From Winogradskyella echinorum (lineage in GTDB: Bacteria > Bacteroidota > Bacteroidia > Flavobacteriales > Flavobacteriaceae), in the NCBI RefSeq assembly GCF_014297365.1, contig NZ_JACOQD010000002.1:682001-746000 (forward strand): a stretch of 64,000 nt of DNA, in the 5' to 3' direction. Position numbers and translations under genes: made by a program. Shown here in pieces: positions 55,560 to 63,591 of the stretch; position 1 is the stretch's first letter, and each line of letters starts with the position of its first letter. The notes under the pieces were generated by a model. It was not told the DNA's origin, did no database searches, and saw only the letters and a program-made list of their open reading frames with translations.

Positions 55560-55640
55560 AGCAATTATTTTATAAAGTGCACTCTTAATAATAAATTTGT
55601 TATGTCATTTAATATTATGACAAACCAGTTTTGTGGTGCC

Positions 55641-55682
55641 TTGCGCTGGATGAGTTTAGCGACATCCAGTTGCAAGTCGCTA
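55641..55682. repeat. structured intergenic repeat with alternative hairpins
   Basis: CTGGATG (55646-55652) pairs with CATCCAG (55663-55669), extended by TTGC (55641-55644) with GCAA (55672-55675). An overlapping alternative is TAGCGAC (55657-55663) with GTCGCTA (55676-55682). It resembles dispersed hairpin elements of flavobacterial genomes, but only one copy was seen here. Confidence 0.6.
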
Positions 55683-55762
55683 CGAAAACTAAAGTAATTA
55701 TTTCTACTCGACTTTCCATAATTATTAAACTTGTACTATCTTTAGTAAAACAATTTTAAGTT

Positions 55763-56305
55763 ATGGACACAGCACTTCAAACCATGATTAATAACATGCC
55801 TGAGAAAACAGGTAAATCTTTAGACGAATGGAAGAAAATTTTAAAATCAAAAGCCTTCGCTAAACATTCTGAAGGTGTTAAGTTCTTAAAAACAGAACAT
55901 GGAGTCACTCATGGCTTTGCAAATACCATTGTAACCTTATCTAAAGAAGAAAACAACTCCGCTGATGATTTAGTTACAAATCAATATAAAGGCAAGGAAG
56001 CTCTATTTTCTATCTATGAAAAACTACTGCCAATTCTAAAAGGGTTTGGAAAAGATGTTACTATAACTCCAAAAAAGACCAGCGTTAGTGTTATTAGAAA
56101 AAGGCAGTTTGTATTGATAAAACCTGCTACCAAAACACGCATAGACCTTGGATTAAAGCTACCCAATAAACCAATTACAGACAGACTTGGTAATTCTGGC
56201 CCTTTTGGTACTATGTGCACACATCGTGTTCAGATTACTACAATTGACGATATTGATGAGGAATTAATAGGTTGGATGAATGAAGCTTACTCGAAAGCGT
56301 TATAA
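55763..56305 (+). CDS. DUF4287/DUF5655 domain protein
   Basis: 180 residues. The N-terminal block (MINNMPEKTGKSLDEWKKIL, then FLKTEHGVTHGFANTIV) is DUF4287; the C-terminal block (VTITPKKTSVSVIRKRQFVLIKPATKTRIDLGLKLP, then TMCTHRVQITTIDDIDEELIGWM) is DUF5655. The pair is common as a fusion in Bacteria and has no known function; DUF5655 resembles a predicted nucleic-acid or ligand-binding fold. It stands alone on the plus strand and is convergent with rimO. Confidence 0.9.
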   Translation: MDTALQTMINNMPEKTGKSLDEWKKILKSKAFAKHSEGVKFLKTEHGVTHGFANTIVTLSKEENNSADDLVTNQYKGKEALFSIYEKLLPILKGFGKDVTITPKKTSVSVIRKRQFVLIKPATKTRIDLGLKLPNKPITDRLGNSGPFGTMCTHRVQITTIDDIDEELIGWMNEAYSKAL

Positions 56306-56327
56306 GTAATAATAATTTGAGAGTTTC

Positions 56328-57632
56328 TTATTTAACAACCTCACCATAAAGGTCAAAATCTTCAGCTTCAATCACTTTTATCGTAGCAAATTCACCAGTC
56401 TTTAAGTATGTTTTGGTGGCATCAATCAATACTTCGTTATCCACGTCTGGCGAATCGTATTCTGTTCTACCTACAAAGTAATTTCCTTCCTTTCTATCGA
56501 TAACCACTTTAAACTCTTGCCCAATTTTAGCTTGGTTTAATTCCCAAGAAATTTGAGACTGAATTTCCATAATCTCATTAGCACGTTGCATCTTTACCTC
56601 TTCTGGCACATCGTCCTTTAAGTTATAGGCATGCGTATTCTCTTCGTGCGAATATGTAAAGCAACCCAAACGTTCAAAACGCATTTCTTTTACCCAATCT
56701 CTCAACGTTTCAAAATCTTCTTGTGTTTCACCAGGATAACCAACAATAAGCGTAGTTCTAATAATCATTTCAGGCACTTTTACTCTAAAGTCTTTAAGCA
56801 ACTTTGTAGTTTTTTCCTTAGTTGTACCACGACGCATACTTTTTAAGATAGAATCCGAAATATGCTGTAATGGAATATCTAAATAGTTACACACCTTTGG
56901 TTCACGATTCATTACATCTAACACATCCATTGGGAAACCCGTTGGAAAAGCATAATGTAAACGAATCCACTCAATGCCTTCAACTTTTACTAAGTGTTCT
57001 AATAATTCAGCAAGGTTTCGTTTTTTATAAAGATCTAAACCATAATAAGTTAAATCTTGAGCGATTAATATCAATTCCTTAACTCCGTTAGCTGCTAATT
57101 TTTCAGCTTCAATTACAATCTCTTCTATTGGAGTACTTCTATGTTTCCCTCGCATTAAAGGAATGGCACAAAAACTACAAGGTCTGTCACAGCCTTCGGC
57201 AATTTTTAAATAGGCATAATTTTTTGGAGTTGTAGTCAAACGCTCACCAATCAATTCGTGTTTATAATCTGCGCCTAAAGCTTTTAATAATCCTGGTAAT
57301 TCTGTTGTACCAAAATACTGATCTACATTTGGTATTTCCTTTTCTAAATCTGGCTTGTAGCGTTCACTCAAACAACCAGTTACAAAAACTTTATCCACTT
57401 CACCATCTTCCTTCTTTTGCATGTACTCCAAAATGGTATTCACACTTTCTTCTTTGGCATTATTAATAAAACCACAAGTGTTAATCACTACAACATTTCC
57501 TTCTTGCTCGTGCACAACATCTTTACCACTAGCCTTTAATTGTCCCATTAGAACTTCACTATCGTAAACATTTTTACTACAACCAAGTGTTATAACGTTG
57601 ATTCTGTTTTTCTTAAGAGTTTTTGTACGCAT
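56328..57632 (-). CDS. rimO: ribosomal protein S12 methylthiotransferase
   Basis: 434 residues. RimO adds a methylthio group to the conserved Asp of ribosomal protein S12 using two [4Fe-4S] clusters. The N-terminal UPF0004 domain has NVITLGCSKNVYDSEVLMGQL, whose form is typical of RimO rather than MiaB, with further Cys in INTCGFI and VTGCLSERY. The radical-SAM site is CDRPCSFC (CxxxCxxC). The C-terminal TRAM-like part ends with YFVGRTEYDSPDVDNEVLID. It is divergent from the serine hydrolase, separated by 80 bases. Confidence 0.96.
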   Translation of the reverse strand: MRTKTLKKNRINVITLGCSKNVYDSEVLMGQLKASGKDVVHEQEGNVVVINTCGFINNAKEESVNTILEYMQKKEDGEVDKVFVTGCLSERYKPDLEKEIPNVDQYFGTTELPGLLKALGADYKHELIGERLTTTPKNYAYLKIAEGCDRPCSFCAIPLMRGKHRSTPIEEIVIEAEKLAANGVKELILIAQDLTYYGLDLYKKRNLAELLEHLVKVEGIEWIRLHYAFPTGFPMDVLDVMNREPKVCNYLDIPLQHISDSILKSMRRGTTKEKTTKLLKDFRVKVPEMIIRTTLIVGYPGETQEDFETLRDWVKEMRFERLGCFTYSHEENTHAYNLKDDVPEEVKMQRANEIMEIQSQISWELNQAKIGQEFKVVIDRKEGNYFVGRTEYDSPDVDNEVLIDATKTYLKTGEFATIKVIEAEDFDLYGEVVK

Positions 57633-57651
57633 GTTTTATAAATCAGTTTGC

Positions 57652-57659
57652 AAAGATAC
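57652..57659 (-). promoter_or_regulatory. candidate -7 box for rimO
   Basis: On the minus strand this reads TATCTTTG followed by CA, an exact TAnnTTTG match typical of Flavobacteria, about 20 bases upstream of the rimO ATG. A clear TTG at the -33 position is not seen. Confidence 0.5.
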
Positions 57660-57712
57660 AACGTAATTTAAACCTTTTATATATTTACGAGTCTAAATGC
57701 AAAACCTAACTT

Positions 57713-58792
57713 ATGAAACTTTTTAAGTATATCTTTATTTTTACGTGTTTATGCTCCGTATTATCCTGCTCTAGTGATAATGATTCTTCCGATGATGAAA
57801 ATCCCCAAAATGAAGACATTTATTTTCCTCCAATAAATTCTGATACTTGGGAAACGAAGACCATTGCTGAGTTAAACTGGAATGAAAGTCAATTACAACC
57901 ATTATTAGATTTTCTCGAAGAAAAAAACAGCAAAAGTTTTATGATAGTACATAATGGTAAAATAGTAGTTGAAGAATACTTCAATGGACACGTTAATACT
58001 ACACCTTGGTATTGGGCAAGTGCAGGAAAGACATTAACCACTGCAGTGGTGGGCATTGCACAAGACGAAGGATTAATAGATATAAACAATAAAGTTTCGG
58101 ATTATTTAGGTACAGGATGGACCAGTGCTACATTAGATAAAGAGAATCTTATTACATGTAAGAATTTATTATCTATGGATTCTGGATTGGATGATACTTT
58201 AGGAGATGATGTATCATCAGCAAATTTACAATATGTAGCCGATGCTGGCAGTCGTTGGGCTTACCATAATGTATATGTAAAATTACAAGATGTGGTGGCT
58301 ACAGCAAGTAACAGCACTTGGGATGATTATTTTGAGCTAAAATTAAAAGACAAAATTGGTATGTCTGGAAGCTGGATCGATTTAGGTAGTTTAAGTGTTT
58401 ACTGGAGCAATACGCGTAGCATGGCACGTTTTGGTTTATTAACTTATGCTAACGGCAATTGGGAAACTGAACAAATTATTCCAGAACCTTATTTAAATGA
58501 TGCTACTAATACTTCACAATCCATCAACCAAGCTTATGGTTATTTATGGTGGTTAAATGGTAAATCTACGTATCACTTACCTCAAACACAATTTGAATTT
58601 TCTGGTGAATTAATACCTAATGCACCAACAGACATGTATGCTGCCTTAGGCAAAAATGATCAAAAGATTTACGTGGTTCCTAGTAAAAAACTGGTCATCA
58701 TAAGAATGGGAGAATCGGCAGATGATGAAAATTTTGGACTTTCGGATTTTGATAATGAGCTTTGGGCTAAAATCAATGCATTGATTAACTAA
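57713..58792 (+). CDS. serine hydrolase, class C beta-lactamase-like, lipoprotein
   Basis: 359 residues. The lipobox VLSC is followed by SSDNDSSDDENPQNED, an acidic stretch typical of exported Bacteroidota lipoproteins. The catalytic SxxK fits SAGK in YWASAGKTLTTAVVGIA. The YxN motif fits WAYHN in SRWAYHNVYV. The rest (LLSMDSGLDDT, LKDKIGMSGSW, YGYLWWLNGK) agrees with the beta-lactamase/penicillin-binding-protein fold. Such proteins act as esterases or peptidases on D-peptides; true beta-lactam resistance is only one possibility. Confidence 0.92.
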   Translation: MKLFKYIFIFTCLCSVLSCSSDNDSSDDENPQNEDIYFPPINSDTWETKTIAELNWNESQLQPLLDFLEEKNSKSFMIVHNGKIVVEEYFNGHVNTTPWYWASAGKTLTTAVVGIAQDEGLIDINNKVSDYLGTGWTSATLDKENLITCKNLLSMDSGLDDTLGDDVSSANLQYVADAGSRWAYHNVYVKLQDVVATASNSTWDDYFELKLKDKIGMSGSWIDLGSLSVYWSNTRSMARFGLLTYANGNWETEQIIPEPYLNDATNTSQSINQAYGYLWWLNGKSTYHLPQTQFEFSGELIPNAPTDMYAALGKNDQKIYVVPSKKLVIIRMGESADDENFGLSDFDNELWAKINALIN

Positions 58793-58807
58793 TCAAAATC
58801 ACAAACT

Positions 58808-58821
58808 CCTTATATATAAGG
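58808..58821. repeat. 14-bp palindrome downstream of the serine hydrolase
   Basis: CCTTATATATAAGG is a perfect palindrome 16 bases after the stop, with partial extension (AAC before, GTT after). It might be a weak terminator, but no T-run follows it. Confidence 0.35.
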
Positions 58822-58903
58822 TGTTATACACACAATCGCCCATCCTCATAAATTATGTCATTTATTAATTAATTTAAGGTCTATTTATTTGTAGGTAATC
58901 TAC

Positions 58904-58911
58904 TATATTTG
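58904..58911 (+). promoter_or_regulatory. candidate -7 box for the FN3 lipoprotein
   Basis: TATATTTG followed by TGCC matches TAnnTTTG exactly, 24 bases before the ATG at 58935. This also argues against the in-frame TTG-type starts further upstream. No well-spaced TTG is seen. Confidence 0.5.
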
Positions 58912-58934
58912 TGCCCCTTAAATTAAATTTATCA

Positions 58935-59906
58935 ATGAAAAAACTAGTATTACTTTTTGCTATTTCTATTTTAGCATTTAGCTGTTCGAGTGGTGACGAT
59001 TCAGACAGCTCTAATTGTTCTAAACCTACAAATTTAGATGTTCACAACTTAACCAATACCACTGCTACATTTAGCTGGAGCACTGATGTTGATTCTGCCT
59101 TATTTCAAGTTGAGTATGGTCCATTCGGTTTTACACAAGGCTCAGGGACGATTTTAACTGTACCAGAAACTTATGTTCATGTACAAGATCTTTTAGCGCA
59201 AACGCAATACGCGTTTTATGTAAGAGTTTTTTGTAATGAATCTGGTGAATATAGTAATTGGTCAACACCGTTTAATTTTGTTACATTAGATAACAATCCT
59301 TTTTGTGATGATCCCGGAAATCTTTACGCACAGCAGTATAATGATTCGGTTAGCCATAATCACATAGATTTATCATGGTCTGATGGAGATTTTGATGGTT
59401 CGCAAATTCAATACGGTATAGAAGGATTTACTTTAGGAAATGGATCTATTCTAACACTTGATCAAACAATATATCCTAGTAATGCTAGAATAAGTGGATT
59501 AAACGCAGATACATCTTACGACTTTTATGTACGTAACATTTGCGGTGATGCTGGCTATAGTTCATGGATAGGACCTCTAACTCATAGCACTTTAGAAGAA
59601 CCTTTAAATCCTAGCTGTTTAGATCCTGTTAATTTTACGTTGGACCAAATTTATACGACTTCTGGAGGTGCTGATGTATTAGTATTTAGTTGGGAAGCTA
59701 TGAATGGAGAAAGTACATGGCAATTAAACAAAACTGGTTACAACGATGCACCAGGCTCTGGTACTATAATTGACACAAGTTATAATCCTATACAACTTAC
59801 AAATCACACCCATACTGGTGCTGTTTATCATTTTTATGTAAGGGCTTATTGCGGTACAGACGGTTATAGTGATTGGGTTGGCCCAATTACAGTTACAGGA
59901 CCATAA
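58935..59906 (+). CDS. lipoprotein with three FN3-like domains
   Basis: 323 residues from the ATG at 58935. The lipobox ILAFSC is followed by SSGDDSDSS, a surface-export-like tail. Three FN3-like units follow, each with a Cys near its start (NCSKPTNLDVHNLT, PFCDDPGNLYAQQYN, PSCLDPVNFTLDQI) and each ending in a YxFYVR strand plus C-G/N turn and a W (FYVRVFCNESGEYSNW, FYVRNICGDAGYSSW, FYVRAYCGTDGYSDW). The paired Cys probably make disulphides. No enzyme domain is present, so a binding or structural surface role is likely. Confidence 0.9.
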   Translation: MKKLVLLFAISILAFSCSSGDDSDSSNCSKPTNLDVHNLTNTTATFSWSTDVDSALFQVEYGPFGFTQGSGTILTVPETYVHVQDLLAQTQYAFYVRVFCNESGEYSNWSTPFNFVTLDNNPFCDDPGNLYAQQYNDSVSHNHIDLSWSDGDFDGSQIQYGIEGFTLGNGSILTLDQTIYPSNARISGLNADTSYDFYVRNICGDAGYSSWIGPLTHSTLEEPLNPSCLDPVNFTLDQIYTTSGGADVLVFSWEAMNGESTWQLNKTGYNDAPGSGTIIDTSYNPIQLTNHTHTGAVYHFYVRAYCGTDGYSDWVGPITVTGP

Positions 59907-59924
59907 TCCATATAAAATCTTAAT

Positions 59925-59958
59925 AAAAAAGCCTTTAGAAAATTCTAAAGGCTTTTTT
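59925..59958. terminator. bidirectional terminator
   Basis: AAAAAAGCCTTTAGAA (59925-59940) pairs perfectly with TTCTAAAGGCTTTTTT (59943-59958) around a 2-base loop. It separates the convergent FN3 lipoprotein and amidase genes and has T-runs on both strands. Confidence 0.9.
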
Positions 59959-59959
59959 A

Positions 59960-61633
59960 TTAATTATAATCTTTAGGTGCAACTCTAGCTTTAGAAGCCT
60001 GCTCATAAACATAAGCCCATTCTAGTAATTGTTTTTCTTGAAGGCGCTTTGCAATAAACGTTAACCCTTTTGGTACTCCATCTACTGTATAACCCATTGG
60101 TACTGTAAGTGCAGGATATTCTGCAACTGCAGCAAAACCAGCATGATAATTATTTATGGATAAAAAGCCATCGAGATTATGTGCTTTCATCGGATTATCA
60201 AAGTATCGTTTTCCATTGCTACTTAACGTGTCTTTTATACGCTCTAAATATGTTGCATCCCCTAAATCATTGGCAATTCCATTAAATAATCTTTGCCCAT
60301 AAGGCATGGTATTTAATGAATCCTTTAAGTTAAAGGCTATAACATCAGAGACAGTTCTCAATGTAATATCTTCATTTGCATAGCCTTCCATATAAGCTGG
60401 TAAATCTTTTTTCATATCCAGATTTAACAATCTAAGGAAGTTTGGCAGCCCTAACTTTTCTTCTTCTATTTCTACTATTTCTGCACCTTGTTGCTTTAAA
60501 ACTTCTAAAGCAGTAATGTATAAAGTATCTTCCCATAAACGTTTTGGTGCTCCAAAGCGTTTACCTTTTAAATTTGCCGTTTTTAAATCCTTTGCATAAA
60601 AACCAGATTCCCACATAATCATAAACGATTTACTATCTGATTTATCTTCACCAAAAATAGCATCCAACACAATGGCATTGTCCATTACATTTCTTGTAAT
60701 TGGTCCCGCTGTATCTAATGTTGAAGATATTGGTACAATTCCACTTCTACTTACTAATCCTATGGTTGGTTTTAATCCTACTGTAGAATTCTGACTGGCA
60801 GGCGATAAAATAGAACCAGACGTTTCACTACCAATAGTTGCAACTGCAAAGTTTGCTGAAGCCGCTACTCCACTTCCAGAACTTGAACCACCTGTATCAA
60901 AAATTCGTCTTCCATAAGGATTTAGAGTTTGTCCACCAACAGCAGAATAACCACTTGGGCAGTCTCCACAGAAAAAGTAAGCCCATTCACTTAAGTTGGC
61001 TTTTCCTAAAATTAATGCACCTTTAGATTTTAATTGCTTTACTATAAAAGCATCATCAGTAATATTTTCTTTTAAAGCTACAGCACCTGCAGTTGTTGCC
61101 ATGTTAGACGCATTAATATTGTCTTTTAAAAGTATTGGCATTCCGAAAATAGGATGTATTTCGTCATAATCATCAACTTCATCAAGCATATATGCATCCT
61201 TAATTACATTAGGATTAATTGCAATAACAGAATTTAATGACAATGTGTTTTCACGATCAAACTTTCTAATACGATATAAGTAGAATTTGGTTAGCTCTTG
61301 ATAATTGAATTTACCCTCTACAATATGATTTTGAAGTGTTTCAATATCTTGCTCTAAAATCAATGGTTTTAATCTATTATAATCGGCTTCTTTAAAATCT
61401 TCCATTTGAGGATTAATGGTTGCCCAAATTTCAGCTTTTGTCAAATTTTTAGAATCTAAAACTTTAAACTCTCTGAAATCTTTAGTAGAAATAGCATCTA
61501 TATCTGAGGAATCACCTGAAGAAGATTGTTCAGTAGATTTAGAATTATCAACTGGTGTTTTAACATCTGATGATTTTGTGTTTTTGCAGGATAATATAAA
61601 ACAGAAAACAAGAAGAAATAGAATATTGCGCAT
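59960..61633 (-). CDS. amidase-signature-family lipoprotein
   Basis: 557 residues. The lipobox FILSC anchors it to a membrane. The catalytic triad of the amidase signature family is visible: Lys in ILLKDNINA, the bridging Ser in GGSSSGSGVAAS, and the nucleophile Ser in ATIGSETSGSI. The C-terminal FTVDGVPKGLTFIAKRLQE-like text (GYTVDGVPKGLTFIAKRL) is also standard. These enzymes hydrolyse amides; GatA is excluded because there is a lipoprotein signal and no gatB/gatC. The substrate is unknown. Confidence 0.94.
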   Translation of the reverse strand: MRNILFLLVFCFILSCKNTKSSDVKTPVDNSKSTEQSSSGDSSDIDAISTKDFREFKVLDSKNLTKAEIWATINPQMEDFKEADYNRLKPLILEQDIETLQNHIVEGKFNYQELTKFYLYRIRKFDRENTLSLNSVIAINPNVIKDAYMLDEVDDYDEIHPIFGMPILLKDNINASNMATTAGAVALKENITDDAFIVKQLKSKGALILGKANLSEWAYFFCGDCPSGYSAVGGQTLNPYGRRIFDTGGSSSGSGVAASANFAVATIGSETSGSILSPASQNSTVGLKPTIGLVSRSGIVPISSTLDTAGPITRNVMDNAIVLDAIFGEDKSDSKSFMIMWESGFYAKDLKTANLKGKRFGAPKRLWEDTLYITALEVLKQQGAEIVEIEEEKLGLPNFLRLLNLDMKKDLPAYMEGYANEDITLRTVSDVIAFNLKDSLNTMPYGQRLFNGIANDLGDATYLERIKDTLSSNGKRYFDNPMKAHNLDGFLSINNYHAGFAAVAEYPALTVPMGYTVDGVPKGLTFIAKRLQEKQLLEWAYVYEQASKARVAPKDYN

Positions 61634-61718
61634 GGTTAGTATTTTTTATAAAAATACGAAAAGACCTGACAGGTTTCAATAGCCTAGCAAGTCTTATACT
61701 CAAAATTTTATAATATCC

Positions 61719-61740
61719 ATTCTGAAAATACTTTCAGAAT
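61719..61740. repeat. short perfect hairpin after ftsY
   Basis: ATTCTGAAA (61719-61727) pairs perfectly with TTTCAGAAT (61732-61740) around a 4-base loop, 18 bases past the ftsY stop. No T-run follows on the minus strand, so it may be a processing or weak termination signal. A small ACCTG-A-CAGGT palindrome lies further on at 61664-61674. Confidence 0.5.
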
Positions 61741-61757
61741 AGCTGATGCTTTCTTTA

Positions 61758-62732
61758 TTACTTAAAAAATGAATCCACAAACTCGTACTTATTAAAGACT
61801 TGCAAGTCTTCAATACCTTCTCCTACTCCAATATATTTTACAGGAATTTGAAACTGGTCAGAAATTCCAATCACTACTCCGCCCTTTGCTGTACCATCTA
61901 ATTTAGTAACGGCTAAGGACGTCACTTCAGTTGCAGCTGTAAACTGTTTAGCTTGTTCAAAAGCGTTTTGTCCTGTAGAGCCATCTAAAACCAATAATAC
62001 ATCATGTGGTGCATCACCAACTACTTTTTGCATCACTCGCTTTACTTTGGTGAGCTCATTCATTAAGTTGACTTTATTATGCAAACGACCAGCAGTATCA
62101 ATAATTATAACGTCTGCATCTTGGTTAACACCAGATTGCAAAGCATCAAAGGCTACGGAAGCAGGATCTGATCCCATCTCTTGTCGTATCATAGGTACAT
62201 CTACTCGGTCTGCCCAAACTTGTAATTGGTCTATGGCTGCTGCTCTAAACGTATCGGCTGCACCAAGTACTACTTTTAAACCTTGTTTTTTAAACTGATA
62301 CGCCAATTTACCAATAGTAGTCGTTTTACCTACACCGTTAACTCCCACAACCATTAATACGTAAGGTGTTTTTTTACCATTTTCTTGAGCTGGTAATTCT
62401 GGAATCGTATAATCAGTCTCTTCACCAGAATTTGTTTCAGACAGTAAACCTGCTATTTCTTCTCTCAGAATTTTATTTAGCTCCGACGTTCCTAAATATT
62501 TATCTTTTGCTACACGTTCTTCGATGCGTTCAATAACTTTAAGAGTGGTATTTACACCAACATCACTGGTAACAAGGATTTCTTCAAGATTATCTAAAAC
62601 ATCGTCATCGACTTTAGATTTTCCGGCTACAGCCTTATTTAATTTATTGAAAAAAGAAGATTTAGATTTCTCTAAACCTTTATCTAGGGTTTCTTTCTTT
62701 TCGGAAGAGAATATTTTTTTAAAAAAACTCAT
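61758..62732 (-). CDS. ftsY: signal recognition particle receptor FtsY
   Basis: 324 residues: an NG core with a very short acidic N-terminal part, as in other Bacteroidota. FtsY is the SRP receptor GTPase that brings nascent membrane proteins to SecYEG. GTPase motifs are G1 GVNGVGKTTTIGKL, DTFRAAAIDQL, G3 DTAGRLH, and TKLDGTAKGG (G4). It ends YVGVGEGIEDL-like (KYIGVGEGIEDLQVF), as expected. It has its own promoter, a TTG-N19-TATATTTG, between it and the ribosomal gene cluster. Confidence 0.97.
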   Translation of the reverse strand: MSFFKKIFSSEKKETLDKGLEKSKSSFFNKLNKAVAGKSKVDDDVLDNLEEILVTSDVGVNTTLKVIERIEERVAKDKYLGTSELNKILREEIAGLLSETNSGEETDYTIPELPAQENGKKTPYVLMVVGVNGVGKTTTIGKLAYQFKKQGLKVVLGAADTFRAAAIDQLQVWADRVDVPMIRQEMGSDPASVAFDALQSGVNQDADVIIIDTAGRLHNKVNLMNELTKVKRVMQKVVGDAPHDVLLVLDGSTGQNAFEQAKQFTAATEVTSLAVTKLDGTAKGGVVIGISDQFQIPVKYIGVGEGIEDLQVFNKYEFVDSFFK

Positions 62733-62805
62733 GTAATTTGTATTTGCTTAGCTAATAGCAACAACCTTGCCCTTAATATTTTACTGCTAAGTTGTCAGAT
62801 TTGCT

Positions 62806-62835
62806 CAAATATAGCCATAAAAAAACTGCTTTCAA
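62806..62835 (-). promoter_or_regulatory. ftsY promoter
   Basis: Read on the minus strand: TTG (62835-62833), a 19-base spacer, and TATATTTG (62813-62806), an exact match to the Bacteroidota -33/-7 consensus. The -33 TTG lies inside the terminator hairpin of the upstream ribosomal cluster. Confidence 0.72.
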
Positions 62836-62871
62836 ATGAAAGCAGTTTTGTAAATCTACATTTATATGTAG
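62820..62871 (-). terminator. terminator of the rpmB-rpmG-DUF4295 cluster
   Basis: The main hairpin is AAAACTGCTTTCA (62822-62834) with TGAAAGCAGTTTT (62837-62849), with a T-run on the minus strand. A second small perfect hairpin (CTACAT/ATGTAG, 62856-62871) lies between the stop codon and this one. Confidence 0.85.
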
Positions 62872-62872
62872 T

Positions 62873-63025
62873 TTATTTTTTGTTTAAAAAGTCATTAACA
62901 AATTCTGGTGCCATAACTGATTCTACGAACATGTAAGCTCCAGTTTTTGGTGATTTCACCATTTTTATCGCTTTTGTCAAACGCTTTGATCCTGTCTGTA
63001 AAGATGCTACTGATTTCTTTGCCAT
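62873..63025 (-). CDS. DUF4295 family small basic protein
   Basis: 50 residues, starting MAKKSVASLQTGSKRLTKA and ending FVNDFLNKK. It is very basic and sits directly after rpmG, as is conserved in Bacteroidota. Family memory names it DUF4295; I recall a flavobacterial ribosome structure in which an extra small ribosomal protein (bL38) was reported, and this may be the same, but I cannot check it. The ATG at 63025 is 6 bases after the rpmG stop. Confidence 0.9.
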   Translation of the reverse strand: MAKKSVASLQTGSKRLTKAIKMVKSPKTGAYMFVESVMAPEFVNDFLNKK

Positions 63026-63031
63026 GTTTTC

Positions 63032-63214
63032 TTATTTTATCTCTTTATGAACTGTCATACGCTTAAGGATAGGATTAAATTTCTTAATCTCCATACGGTC
63101 TGGCGTATTCTTTTTATTCTTCGTTGTAATATATCTTGAAGTTCCTGGTTGACCAGAAGCTTTGTGCTCTGTGCACTCTAAGATAACTTGTATTCTATTT
63201 CCTTTTTTTGCCAT
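63032..63214 (-). CDS. rpmG: 50S ribosomal protein L33
   Basis: 60 residues. The sequence [20 protein letters not shown], then [21 protein letters not shown], is standard L33 in Bacteroidota. Only one Cys is present, so the Cys-pair zinc ribbon form (C+) is absent; this is a C-minus paralogue. It lies between rpmB and the DUF4295 gene in one operon. Confidence 0.97.
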   Translation of the reverse strand: MAKKGNRIQVILECTEHKASGQPGTSRYITTKNKKNTPDRMEIKKFNPILKRMTVHKEIK

Positions 63215-63240
63215 TGTAAATTGACTTAAGCGCTACGCTA

Positions 63241-63477
63241 TTATTTGTAAAATCCTTTTGCTTTAGCTTCTTTTAATGCTGCAGAGATACCAATTTTATT
63301 GATAGTCTTTAATGCAGATGTAGAAACTTTTAATGTTACCCACTTATCTTCTTCAGGAATGAAAAAACGCTTCTTCACTAAATTAGCGTTAAACTTGCGT
63401 TTTGTTTTATTCATAGCGTGAGAAACATTGTTTCCAACCATCGCTTTTTTCCCAGTAAGTTCACAAACTCTTGACAT
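63241..63477 (-). CDS. rpmB: 50S ribosomal protein L28
   Basis: 78 residues. It begins MSRVCELTGKKAMVGNNVSH and continues with KTKRKFNANLVKKRFFIPEE, LKVSTSALKTINKIG, all typical L28. It heads the rpmB-rpmG-DUF4295 operon and has a strong consensus promoter 75-105 bases upstream of its ATG. Confidence 0.97.
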   Translation of the reverse strand: MSRVCELTGKKAMVGNNVSHAMNKTKRKFNANLVKKRFFIPEEDKWVTLKVSTSALKTINKIGISAALKEAKAKGFYK

Positions 63478-63551
63478 TGTATTCTTTCTTTAGGTCTATT
63501 AATTTTTTCTGTTTATTCTAATTCCAGAAATGGATATTTTTAAACAGGGTG

Positions 63552-63581
63552 CAAATTTAGTAAAACTTTGAGGTTTAGCAA
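63552..63581 (-). promoter_or_regulatory. rpmB operon promoter
   Basis: On the minus strand: TTG (63581-63579), a 19-base spacer, TAAATTTG (63559-63552). This is an exact -33/-7 match. The predicted leader before the rpmB ATG is about 70 bases. Confidence 0.72.
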
Positions 63582-63591
63582 AAATATATTT

